Assembly: GCA_028293725.1 (NCBI GenBank)
Contig: JAQGOE010000282.1
Location: 1-10,534 of the forward strand
DNA from: Gammaproteobacteria bacterium
GTDB lineage: Bacteria > Pseudomonadota > Gammaproteobacteria > Steroidobacterales > Steroidobacteraceae
Length of the DNA: 10,534 bases
Direction: 5' to 3'
This document shows positions 1-6,259 of this stretch, piece by piece. Numbering within the stretch: the stretch's first letter is position 1; each line of letters opens with the position of its first letter. The position numbers and the translations under genes are program-made. Below the pieces are notes generated by a model. It was not told the DNA's origin. It searched no databases and was given only the letters and a program-made list of their open reading frames with translations.

Positions 1-356
1 CGCTGGGCGAGGAAGCCATGCGCTGGCTCAAGGACTTTGCGCAGGGCTCGCGGAGCGAGATCCTCCTCGAGCGCCAGACGGACTACCTGTTCCCGACGCG
101 GCGTGGCGATCGCATGACGCGCCAGGCTTTCTGGCACATCATCAAACGCTACGCACGCAAAGCCGGCATCGCGAAGGAACTCTCGCCGCACACTCTGCGA
201 CATGCCTTCGCAACCCACCTCCTCAACCACGGTGCGGATTTGCGTGTCGTACAAATGCTCCTCGGACACAGCGATCTCTCGACCACGCAGATCTACACGC
301 ATGTGGCTCGCGAGCGCCTCAAAGAGCTGCATCAGGCCCACCACCCACGGGGTTGA
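1..356 (+). CDS. xerD: Tyrosine recombinase XerD, C-terminal part (5' end outside window)
   Basis: XerD is the site-specific tyrosine recombinase that, with XerC, resolves chromosome dimers at dif under FtsK control. The reading frame is already open at base 3 (LGEEAMRWL...), so the gene enters from the left and about 117 residues are visible, roughly the last 40% of a 298-residue XerD. Four of the six catalytic residues can be read: His (189-191) and Arg (198-200) in [12 protein letters not shown], His (267-269) in [11 protein letters not shown], and the nucleophile Tyr (294-296) in TQIYTHV. The first Arg and the Lys lie upstream of the window. The tail HQAHHPRG matches the E. coli XerD ending HQQHHPRA, which favours XerD over XerC or an integron/phage integrase. 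The next gene is dsbC, as in E. coli (xerD-dsbC-recJ), supporting orthology. Confidence 0.96.
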   Translation, partial: LGEEAMRWLKDFAQGSRSEILLERQTDYLFPTRRGDRMTRQAFWHIIKRYARKAGIAKELSPHTLRHAFATHLLNHGADLRVVQMLLGHSDLSTTQIYTHVARERLKELHQAHHPRG

Positions 357-378
357 TCTGTCGCCCGCCGCTGACGCG

Positions 379-447
379 CTGTCCGGGCGGAACTGCTCTG
401 CTAGACTCGGGTCCATACCGATACATTGAAATCGTTTCGCCGGACAG
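379..447 (+). repeat. 8-bp inverted repeat flanking the dsbC leader
   Basis: CTGTCCGG (379-386) and its exact reverse complement CCGGACAG (440-447) bracket 53 nt in the xerD-dsbC spacer. The right arm covers the only Shine-Dalgarno-like bases (ACAGG, 444-448) ahead of the dsbC ATG at 453. In an RNA starting upstream, pairing would bury the ribosome binding site. No function is established and a chance repeat is possible. Confidence 0.4.
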
Positions 448-452
448 GTTCC

Positions 453-1256
453 ATGCTCTTCAGAATTTCCGTACTGCTGTTGAGTCTGGCGAATGCCATG
501 GTGGCCCTGGCGGCGCAGGCGGAGGCCCCGACGGCCGTGGCACAGCCGGTGCCTAGCCAACAGGCGGCCGCCGGAACGCCCGCTGCTGCCACCACCTCCG
601 AGAAGGTCGATCCTCGCATCGAGATCTCGAGCCGCATCCCGGGCACCAAGCCCGACGAGTTGCGCGCGACGCCCATCCCGAACATCTACGAGCTCACCCG
701 GGGCAGCGAGATCGCTTATGTGACCACTGACGGCAAGTACGCCATCAGCGGCGACATGTTCGATATTCCGAAGAACGACGACCTCACCGAAGCCCATCGG
801 CGCGATTTGCGGGTACAGCAGATCGGCTCGATTCCCGAAAGCCAGATGGTGATCTTCGGACCGAAGGACCCGAAATACACGGTCACGGTGTTCACGGACG
901 TCGATTGCGCTTATTGCCGCCAGCTGCACAGCCAGATCGCCGACTACAACCGGCTCGGGATCCGGGTGCGCTACCTGTTCTATCCGCGCTCCGGTCCCAA
1001 CACCGAGTCGTGGACCAAGGCCGAGGCAGTCTGGTGCTCCGACAACCGTAATGACGCGCTCACGCGCGCCAAGCTGGGTCAGCCTGTGAAGGCCAAGCAC
1101 TGCGCCGATACTCCGGTAGCCCGTACTTACGCCATGGGCCGCGATTTTGGCCTGCAGGGCACCCCGGCAATCGTGGCCGCGAACGGCACCATGTTCCCAG
1201 GCTATCTGCCGCCGAACGACCTCCTGCAGGAGCTCAAGAAGGCACAGCGGCAGTAG
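453..1256 (+). CDS. dsbC: Thiol:disulfide interchange protein DsbC (periplasmic disulfide isomerase)
   Basis: DsbC is the homodimeric periplasmic isomerase that reshuffles wrong disulfides and is kept reduced by DsbD. The 267-residue product starts with a signal peptide (hydrophobic core about residues 3-20, likely cleavage after VALA). An Ala/Pro/Gln-rich linker of about 30 residues follows, then the dimerisation domain and the thioredoxin fold. The active site is C152-A-Y-C155, a variant of E. coli CGYC. C195 and C217 match the structural disulfide, and the spacings (40 and 22 residues) equal those of E. coli C101-C141-C163. The cis-proline is P238 in GTPAIV. The Ala/Pro linker makes the N-terminus longer than in E. 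coli. I chose ATG 453 because the signal peptide begins there; an in-frame TTG at 426 would add nine polar/basic residues. It lies directly downstream of xerD and ends 6 bp from the convergent fdxA. Confidence 0.95.
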   Translation: MLFRISVLLLSLANAMVALAAQAEAPTAVAQPVPSQQAAAGTPAAATTSEKVDPRIEISSRIPGTKPDELRATPIPNIYELTRGSEIAYVTTDGKYAISGDMFDIPKNDDLTEAHRRDLRVQQIGSIPESQMVIFGPKDPKYTVTVFTDVDCAYCRQLHSQIADYNRLGIRVRYLFYPRSGPNTESWTKAEAVWCSDNRNDALTRAKLGQPVKAKHCADTPVARTYAMGRDFGLQGTPAIVAANGTMFPGYLPPNDLLQELKKAQRQ

Positions 1257-1262
1257 GGACGG

Positions 1263-1586
1263 CTACTTCTCGAGTAGCTTGAGCTTGTCGGGCTTGCCTT
1301 CCCATTCCTTGGCGTCCGCCGGGGCGTCCTTCTTCTCGGTGATCACCGGCCACTGCTTGGCCAGTTCGGCATTGAGCTGCTTGAAGTGCTCCTGCCCCGC
1401 CGGTAGCTCCTCTTCGGAGAAAATTGCCTCGATCGGGCACTCGGGCTCGCACAGCGTGCAATCGATGCACTCGTCCGGATCGATGGTGAGGAAATTCGGG
1501 CCTTCGTGGAAGCAATCGACCGGGCAGACCTCCACGCAGTCCATGTATTTGCACTTGATGCAGTTTTCGGTGACGACGAAAGTCAT
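1263..1586 (-). CDS. fdxA: 7Fe ferredoxin, FdI type ([3Fe-4S][4Fe-4S])
   Basis: A small cytoplasmic electron carrier of 107 residues, the same length as Azotobacter vinelandii FdI and closely similar throughout. All nine cysteines fall at FdI positions (counting Met): C9, C12, C17, C21, C25, C40, C43, C46 and C50. By family knowledge, C9/C17/C50 bind the [3Fe-4S] cluster and C21/C40/C43/C46 the [4Fe-4S] cluster, while C25 and C12 are not ligands. The CVEVCP and [12 protein letters not shown] motifs are intact, and the C-terminal extension ([20 protein letters not shown]) is typical of FdI. The frame is open for 23 more codons upstream, but ATG 1586 matches the family start [10 protein letters not shown] and has an AGGA Shine-Dalgarno 5 nt before it. 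Proposed FdI roles include NADPH:ferredoxin reductase regulation and redox-stress response; the specific partner is not evident here. Confidence 0.97.
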   Translation of the reverse strand: MTFVVTENCIKCKYMDCVEVCPVDCFHEGPNFLTIDPDECIDCTLCEPECPIEAIFSEEELPAGQEHFKQLNAELAKQWPVITEKKDAPADAKEWEGKPDKLKLLEK

Positions 1587-1688
1587 TCGTTTTCCTAAAA
1601 AGGTTGCTCGTCCACCGCGCGCCAGCGGCGGCGGGGGGACCGCATATTGTGCCACGGTCGCGTCGGCTCGTCCTGAGTGTGGCGCATA

Positions 1689-1744
1689 GCCGGGGCGCGA
1701 TCGACCCGGCGGTCGCGGTCTAAGCGACGGCCTGCGCGCAGGCC
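1689..1744. repeat. Three abutting hairpins in the fdxA-Nudix spacer
   Basis: Three inverted repeats lie side by side. GCCGGG (1689-1694) pairs with CCCGGC (1705-1710). GTCGC (1712-1716) pairs with GCGAC (1724-1728) around a 7-nt loop. GGCCTGCGCGCAGGCC (1729-1744) is a perfect 16-bp palindrome. They start about 40 bp beyond the stop of the minus-strand Nudix gene and upstream of fdxA, so they may form a rho-assisted terminator or trailer for the PLD-Nudix transcript. No U-tract follows on either strand, so it is not a standard intrinsic terminator. The surrounding spacer (1587-1782) holds no gene I can support. Confidence 0.45.
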
Positions 1745-1782
1745 CGAGTTACGCGCCCCCTGCCCGGGCTAGGTGCCTCCGC

Positions 1783-2328
1783 CTATAGCCGGGCCATTCG
1801 CCGGTCCACCTCAGTGAAGTGGTGAGGCTCCCGTCCCGTTGCCCGGTCCTCCAGGTAGCGCCGGAGGGTGTAATCCGTGCTTGGAAATGCGATGTCGCCC
1901 CACGGAATGTCTTCGGGCCGTACCAGCTCCGCTTCCAGGCTTTCGATGCCCGCACCGTATTCCGGCGTGCGCATGATCGCACGGAAGAATACATGCACCT
2001 GCTGTGCGTGCAGCACATGAACGACGGTGAGGAGCGTGCCGATCTCCACATCGGCGAGCGCCTCCTCCTTACATTCGCGGGCGGCCGCCTGTTGGAGGGT
2101 CTCGCCGTTCTCCATGAACCCCGCCGGCACCGTCCAGAAGCCCCGTCGGGGCTCGATAGCGCGGCGGCACAAGAGAATCCGTCCCTCGTGCTCGGGCACG
2201 CAGCCCACGACGAGCTTCGGGTTCTGATAGTGGATGGTCCCGCAAGCGTCGCACACGTGACGCGCGACCAGATCGCCCGGGGGTATGCGAAGTTCGACCT
2301 TCGCGCCGCATTGGTTGCAGAAGTTCAT
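1783..2328 (-). CDS. Zinc-ribbon Nudix hydrolase
   Basis: A cytoplasmic 181-residue hydrolase of nucleoside diphosphates linked to another moiety. An N-terminal zinc ribbon (C4-x2-C7 ... C26-x2-C29) is followed by the Nudix fold. The Nudix box spans residues 70-92 with G70, E76, R84-E85 and the metal-binding E88-E89 all present. The consensus glycine near the box end is Leu91 (EEALADV). The ribbon plus Nudix order recalls NADH pyrophosphatase NudC and ADP-ribose pyrophosphatase-like proteins, but the NudC signature after the box is not apparent, so the substrate is left open. The start ATG 2328 gives the usual family N-terminus MNFCNQCG; the frame is open further upstream but that part does not resemble a domain. 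No Shine-Dalgarno is visible before it, so translation may be coupled to the PLD-like gene 32 bp upstream on the same strand. Confidence 0.88.
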   Translation of the reverse strand: MNFCNQCGAKVELRIPPGDLVARHVCDACGTIHYQNPKLVVGCVPEHEGRILLCRRAIEPRRGFWTVPAGFMENGETLQQAAARECKEEALADVEIGTLLTVVHVLHAQQVHVFFRAIMRTPEYGAGIESLEAELVRPEDIPWGDIAFPSTDYTLRRYLEDRATGREPHHFTEVDRRMARL

Positions 2329-2360
2329 GGTTCGTGCGGGAGGATAGGGGGGCGTCGGCT

Positions 2361-3758
2361 CTAGAGCAACTGTTCCCACAGACGCCAGAAATTCTCGCGA
2401 AGGTGCTCGAGCGCCGAGCGGCGGGCCCATTGGTCCGGCTCGATCTCTTGCGCGTGTTGCAAGTCCGCGGTGAAGTCATCGGCGAGCCGCTCGCCGGTTT
2501 CCTTTCCCAACACCACGGCGTCGAGCTCGTCGTTGAAGAGCACGCTGCGGTGGTCGAAGTTGGATGACCCGACGATGGACCAGACGCGGTCGATGACCAT
2601 GGTCTTCGAGTGCAGAATGCCGTCGTCACGCTCGTAGATCTTGACGCCTGCCCGTAGGAGTTCCTCGTAGTGGGAGTGTTGTACGGCCAGCGCCGGGCCC
2701 GAGTCGCTGTGCGCTGGCAAGAGCAGCCGGACATCCACGCCCCGGTGGGCAGCGGCCATCAGGCCTTCTTTCTCCTGATGCGTCGGGACGAAGTAGGCTC
2801 CGGTGATCCAGATGCTGCTTTCCGCGTTACGAATCGCCGATATCGCGGTGACGTAGTAGCGTCGTTTGAGTTTTACCGGGCTGCTCCCCAGGATGCGAAC
2901 AACTTCATCTCCTGGCGGTTGTGAGGGAGGATCGGGGTCGGCGTCGGCTCCGAGCGGTACTCCTTGTTGCTCATGCCAGTGCTCCCTGAAGAGTGTTTCG
3001 AGCTCCGGCACCACGGGGCCGGTGATCTGGATGTCGGTGTCATGCCAGACGTCCTGCGGCTTCTTGGGGTCCGCGGCTTTTGTGCCTTCCGCGGAGGGTC
3101 CGCTTTGATAGGTTGAGCTGAGATTGACACCGCCGAGAATCGCCACCGTGCCATCGGCTACCAGCAGTTTGCGATGATCGCGTGAGTTCAGCGCGAAGTG
3201 ACGCTTCCAGGGATTGGGAGGATTGAATTCGGCGATCTGCACGCCGGCGGCGCGCAGTTTGTCGAAGAAGCCCGAGTCGGTGCCGATGGAGCCGATCCCA
3301 TCATAAATGACACGTACGTGAACGCCCGCCTGACTCTGGCGTACGAGGAGGTCGCCCAGGGTCTCGCCCTCGCACGTCACGTCCTCGAAGATGTAGTACT
3401 CGAGATACAGGTAATGGGTCGCCTGCCGGATCGCCGCGAACATCGCAGGAAAGGTCTCGGCGCCGTCGCGCAGGATGCGGACCTGGTTGCCAATGAAGAG
3501 GGGACTTTCCGCCACGATCTGCTCGACGGCCAGGTGGCGCTCGAGCGTGCCCGCATCGGGTGTCTGCGCGGCGAGGCGGCCGAGTACGGTCTTCGACTGT
3601 CGGGACGAGAGGGGGCCGCGCGCGCCGAAGACCTTGATCTGCGAGCCGTCGGACGCCTTGACCAGATCGGCCTCGTCCACCACCGGGACATGAGCGCAGC
3701 CGGCCGCGGCAAGCATAATGCCGAGAAGGGCGGCGAATTTGCGACCGGGAGGGCTCAT
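2361..3758 (-). CDS. Phospholipase D-like / cardiolipin synthase-family lipoprotein
   Basis: This 465-residue protein has two PLD half-sites. The first HxKx4D motif is H195-R-K197...D202 with downstream GGVNLS. The second is H383-S-K385...D390 with downstream GSSNFDHRS. The paired motifs define the PLD superfamily, whose bacterial cardiolipin synthases condense phospholipids through a phospho-histidine intermediate. Instead of the transmembrane hairpin of ClsA, the N-terminus carries a lipoprotein signal with a lipobox-like AAAGC ending at C21, so the protein should be membrane-anchored facing the periplasm. Length is close to E. coli ClsC (473) and ClsA (486), but subfamily assignment is not safe; a periplasmic phospholipase or phosphodiesterase is an alternative. 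ATG 3758 is 75 bp from the divergent cysB, and the Nudix gene follows 32 bp downstream. No clear Shine-Dalgarno is seen. Confidence 0.9.
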   Translation of the reverse strand: MSPPGRKFAALLGIMLAAAGCAHVPVVDEADLVKASDGSQIKVFGARGPLSSRQSKTVLGRLAAQTPDAGTLERHLAVEQIVAESPLFIGNQVRILRDGAETFPAMFAAIRQATHYLYLEYYIFEDVTCEGETLGDLLVRQSQAGVHVRVIYDGIGSIGTDSGFFDKLRAAGVQIAEFNPPNPWKRHFALNSRDHRKLLVADGTVAILGGVNLSSTYQSGPSAEGTKAADPKKPQDVWHDTDIQITGPVVPELETLFREHWHEQQGVPLGADADPDPPSQPPGDEVVRILGSSPVKLKRRYYVTAISAIRNAESSIWITGAYFVPTHQEKEGLMAAAHRGVDVRLLLPAHSDSGPALAVQHSHYEELLRAGVKIYERDDGILHSKTMVIDRVWSIVGSSNFDHRSVLFNDELDAVVLGKETGERLADDFTADLQHAQEIEPDQWARRSALEHLRENFWRLWEQLL

Positions 3759-3777
3759 CCGTTGGTTTGGTTACCGG

Positions 3778-3807
3778 TTTATGACCGCCGCGCGACCGAC
3801 TTGCTAA
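3778..3807 (-). promoter_or_regulatory. Weak candidate promoter for the PLD-like gene
   Basis: On the minus strand, TTAGCA (3807-3802) and CATAAA (3783-3778) lie 18 nt apart, each matching 4 of 6 sigma-70 consensus bases. The -10-like box is 19 nt from the PLD start codon. The match is weak, but position and spacing are reasonable. Confidence 0.25.
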
Positions 3808-3820
3808 CGGGTCTGCCCGT
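3807..3820. promoter_or_regulatory. Short inverted repeat just upstream of cysB
   Basis: ACGGG (3807-3811) and CCCGT (3816-3820) form a perfect 5-bp-arm repeat around TCTG, 13 nt before the cysB GTG and within the 75-bp divergent spacer. It could be an operator (CysB proteins repress their own genes in enterobacteria) or a small hairpin near the start. It does not match a CysB-site consensus that I could apply with confidence. Confidence 0.25.
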
Positions 3821-3833
3821 AAACTGCGCGGCA

Positions 3834-4808
3834 GTGAAGATACAGCAACTGCGTTTTCTCGCGGCTGTCGCGCAGAACGATCTCAATATTACGGCCGCCG
3901 CGGCCAAACTGTGTACGACACAACCCGCGGTGAGCAAGCAACTCAAGCTCCTGGAAGACGAGCTCGGGTTCAATATCTTCGTGCGCCGTGGACGTACGCT
4001 GGCCAAAATAACCCCGCCGGGTGAGCGCGTCATCCGCCATGCGCTGAAGTTGCTGCGCGAAGCACAGAACATCAAGGGTATCTCGGCCGAGTTCGAAGAC
4101 GAGGACCGCGGCACGCTGTCCATCGGAACCACCCACACGCAGGCGCGTTACGTCCTGCCGCCCGTTATCCAGACCTTCCGCGACAGATACCCGAACGTGC
4201 AGTTTCACCTGCACCAGGGAACCTCCGAGCAGATCGCGGAAATGGCGGAGTTCGATCGTATCGACTTCGCCATCGCAACGGGCTCGCACGAGTTGTTTGG
4301 CAAGTACGTCCTGTTGCCGTGTTATCGATGGCACCGGCGGATCATTGTGCCGCAGGGGCATCCGTTGGCCGCGGTCAGCGAGCCTTCGCTCGAAGATCTC
4401 GCCGCGCACCCGATCGTGACCTACGTGTTCAGTTTCAACGGCCCGTCTTCCTTGCATGACGCTTTCGCCAATGCAGGGCTTACCGCGAATGTGGCGCTCA
4501 CGGCGTGCGACGCGGACGTCATCAAAACGTATGTACGCCTCGGGCTCGGCGTGGGCCTCATTGCCAACGTCGCCTTGCACCCGACAGAGGATCGCGATCT
4601 CGTTTCCATCAGTGCCGCGCATCTGTTCCCGGGGCACAAAACCTGGCTCGGCTTCGCGCGCGATGGACTGCTGCGTCGGTATATGTACGACTTCATTACC
4701 CTCCTGGCACCACATATCGACCGGGAGCGGGTCGATCGCGCGGCGGGTTGCGATACGCAGGAAGAGGTCGACGCACTATTCGCGGGCGTTCAACTCGCTG
4801 CCCGTTGA
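3834..4808 (+). CDS. cysB: LysR-type regulator of sulfur assimilation, CysB family
   Basis: CysB activates sulfate uptake and cysteine biosynthesis genes with N-acetylserine as coinducer. The 324-residue product has exactly the length of E. coli CysB and aligns nearly without gaps: MKIQQLRFLAAVAQNDLNIT, the HTH around residues 19-40 (TTQPAVSKQLKLLEDELG), and CDADVIKTYVRLGLGVGLIA in the sensor domain. Ligand-pocket residues known from Klebsiella CysB are present as T100, T102, Q103 (TTHTQARY) and T149 (AIAT), but the position equivalent to T202 is Asn202 (SFNGPSS). GTG 3834 is chosen from family length and the conserved start; the frame stays open 636 bases upstream only as antisense shadow of the PLD-like gene, and no Shine-Dalgarno is visible. 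No sulfur-assimilation genes lie in the window. The paralogue Cbl is less likely outside enterobacteria. Confidence 0.93.
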   Translation: MKIQQLRFLAAVAQNDLNITAAAAKLCTTQPAVSKQLKLLEDELGFNIFVRRGRTLAKITPPGERVIRHALKLLREAQNIKGISAEFEDEDRGTLSIGTTHTQARYVLPPVIQTFRDRYPNVQFHLHQGTSEQIAEMAEFDRIDFAIATGSHELFGKYVLLPCYRWHRRIIVPQGHPLAAVSEPSLEDLAAHPIVTYVFSFNGPSSLHDAFANAGLTANVALTACDADVIKTYVRLGLGVGLIANVALHPTEDRDLVSISAAHLFPGHKTWLGFARDGLLRRYMYDFITLLAPHIDRERVDRAAGCDTQEEVDALFAGVQLAAR

Positions 4809-4885
4809 TCCTGGCCAGAATTACTTCTCTATGCCCCTCCAGCGCGGCCCTGAGCGCAGGCGCTGCGACGCGCGAGGGAATGCTG

Positions 4886-4899
4886 TGTGAGGCGTCACA
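4886..4899. promoter_or_regulatory. TGTGA-N4-TCACA inverted repeat upstream of the GGDEF gene
   Basis: TGTGA (4886-4890) and TCACA (4895-4899) are perfect inverted arms around GGCG in the 184-bp cysB-GGDEF spacer. The arms are those of CRP/Clp sites, but the canonical spacer is 6 nt, whereas 4 nt is the FNR/ANR spacing. A CRP/FNR-superfamily operator is possible; binding is inferred only. Confidence 0.35.
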
Positions 4900-4978
4900 T
4901 AATCAATCGTTAAGCTGTGCTGAATTTCACGGACCTGCTGCCCTACGAATGTTTATTGTCACATCAGTCCAAATGGAA

Positions 4979-4992
4979 TTGATTGTCCTCAA
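4979..4992. promoter_or_regulatory. FNR/ANR-like box abutting the GGDEF start codon
   Basis: TTGAT-TGTC-CTCAA (4979-4992) matches the FNR/ANR consensus TTGAT-N4-ATCAA at 9 of 10 arm positions and ends at the base before the ATG (4993). At that location a bound regulator would block transcription or initiation. It also occupies the place where a Shine-Dalgarno would be expected, and none is present. A chance match cannot be excluded. Confidence 0.3.
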
Positions 4993-6132
4993 ATGGGTAC
5001 GTCTCTGGCCGAGCGCAAACAGCAGAATGCCGACCTCACGGTGGGGCAGTTGCCGCTTGGACTGGAGAGTCCCGCGCACTTCGCCGATTCCGCCGCGGGG
5101 GCCGCGCGGCACCTGCTAGCACGCCGCACGGTACTGGACGACACGCTCCGGCGCCCTCCGTCGGAGGGAGCCACCATCCTGCTCCGCTCCCCGCCTATTC
5201 CCGCGGCACTGCTGACGCTCACTGGCAAGCAGACGCGCGACCGATTCAGAAACCTGTTGCACATGGCGAATCTCGAAGTCGATGTGTGCAATGTCGCCGC
5301 AGACGCGCTCGAGCGACTGGCTGTCCGTGTTCATGCTCTGATGTTCACCGATGACATCGAGATCATCCGAAGTGCACGCCAACTGCCTTCGGGCGTCGCC
5401 ACGCATATCGTGTTCGTGGGCGAGTCCGATGAGTTGCTGGAGTCGGATGCTCTTCGCGCCGGCGCCAACGACTGCATGCCGAGCGACGCGCGTGGCGAGC
5501 ACTTCTGGGCTCATCTCACGATCGCTCGACGTATTGCGGACCTCGCGGCATCGCTACAAATTGCCCTGCGAGACAACCGCATGTTGTCGACTGTCGACGA
5601 GCTGACTCGCGCGGGTCGTCGCGGTTTCTTCGAAGAGCAATTTCCCCGTGAAGTCGAGCGTGCGTTACGGCTCCGCCGGCCGCTCGCGCTCGTGATGTGT
5701 GACATCGATCATTTCAAACTCGTCAACGATCGCCACGGCCACCAGGTTGGCGACGAGGTGTTGAAAGAGTTTACCTCCCGGATCAGCAGCAACCTCCGGA
5801 TGGGTAAGGATTGGGTCGCCCGGCTCGGCGGCGAGGAGTTTGCCGTCGTATTTCCGGATACCGGTGCCAAGGAGGCGAGTCTCGTCGCGGGCCGGCTGTG
5901 TGAGCGCGTCAATTCCCCGCATTTTGAAGTCACGCCACAACAGATTCCGATCACCGCCAGCTTCGGTGTTTGCGCGCTGGAGCATCCGGCTCCCGTGGGC
6001 CTGCACGGCCTGGCGGGGCGGATGGTGCGCGAGGCCGATGCGGCCCTGTATCAGAGCAAACATCGTGGCCGCGACCGGGTCACCGCCTGTAACGTTTCAT
6101 CCAGCGACGCCCCACGCGCCGAACTCGTCTAG
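4993..6132 (+). CDS. GGDEF protein (probable diguanylate cyclase) with degenerate receiver-like domain
   Basis: A 379-residue, apparently soluble protein. Residues about 60-185 resemble a response-regulator receiver (for example GESDELLESDALRAGANDC), but Ser164 replaces the conserved lysine and the phospho-acceptor is unclear (T119-D120-D121). The C-terminal half is a GGDEF domain: DELT at 202-205, metal-binding Asp in CDIDHFK (D237, D239), the active-site GGEEF at 279-283, and the closing TASFGVCAL and ADAALYQSKHRGRDRV motifs. An intact GGEEF predicts synthesis of c-di-GMP from two GTP. The canonical RxxD inhibitory site is not formed: D273 is in place but the Arg position is Met270, with R269 one residue off. 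The DxLT-NRR segment is also one residue shorter than usual (DELTRAGRRGFF). ATG 4993 has no Shine-Dalgarno. No cognate histidine kinase or EAL gene lies nearby. Confidence 0.9.
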   Translation: MGTSLAERKQQNADLTVGQLPLGLESPAHFADSAAGAARHLLARRTVLDDTLRRPPSEGATILLRSPPIPAALLTLTGKQTRDRFRNLLHMANLEVDVCNVAADALERLAVRVHALMFTDDIEIIRSARQLPSGVATHIVFVGESDELLESDALRAGANDCMPSDARGEHFWAHLTIARRIADLAASLQIALRDNRMLSTVDELTRAGRRGFFEEQFPREVERALRLRRPLALVMCDIDHFKLVNDRHGHQVGDEVLKEFTSRISSNLRMGKDWVARLGGEEFAVVFPDTGAKEASLVAGRLCERVNSPHFEVTPQQIPITASFGVCALEHPAPVGLHGLAGRMVREADAALYQSKHRGRDRVTACNVSSSDAPRAELV

Positions 6133-6166
6133 AGGCAGGCAAGTTCAGGTCGCGCTTCCGTGCGCG

Positions 6167-6205
6167 GCAGCGAATTGGCGCAATTTGGGGCGTCGCTTTT
6201 TTCCT
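6167..6205 (+). terminator. Weak candidate terminator after the GGDEF gene
   Basis: Downstream of the GGDEF stop, AGCGA and TCGCT can pair across a GC-containing 19-nt interval (attggcgcaatttggggcg), and the right arm runs directly into a six-T tract followed by CC. The 5-bp stem is short and the loop long, so this is a low-confidence call based mainly on the T-tract. Confidence 0.3.
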
Positions 6206-6259
6206 CTATCGCTCGGGCACGCGAAGTGCTAAGACGCTGGCGACCTCAAACCCGTCCCG

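Noticed and set aside
1147..1689. 180-codon plus-strand frame over fdxA
   Set aside because: Antisense to a ferredoxin with all nine cysteines conserved; Ser-rich shadow product.
1681..1760. Possible tRNA or tRNA-like fold in the hairpin cluster
   Set aside because: No GTTCGA T-loop motif, no anticodon arm in the right place and no acceptor pairing on either strand.
3198..3833. Upstream extension of the cysB frame by 212 codons
   Set aside because: It runs antisense through the PLD-like gene; homology to CysB begins exactly at GTG 3834 and gives the family length of 324 residues.
3804..4715. 303-codon minus-strand frame over cysB
   Set aside because: Antisense shadow of a confidently identified gene in GC-rich DNA; no recognisable domain.
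4831..4890. Short 19-codon frame (MPLQRGPERRRCDARGNAV) after cysB
   Set aside because: No ribosome binding site and no similarity I recognise; too short to support without conservation data.
4886..4899. Canonical CRP/Clp binding site
   Set aside because: The arms match but the spacer is 4 nt rather than 6, so I kept it only as a generic inverted repeat.
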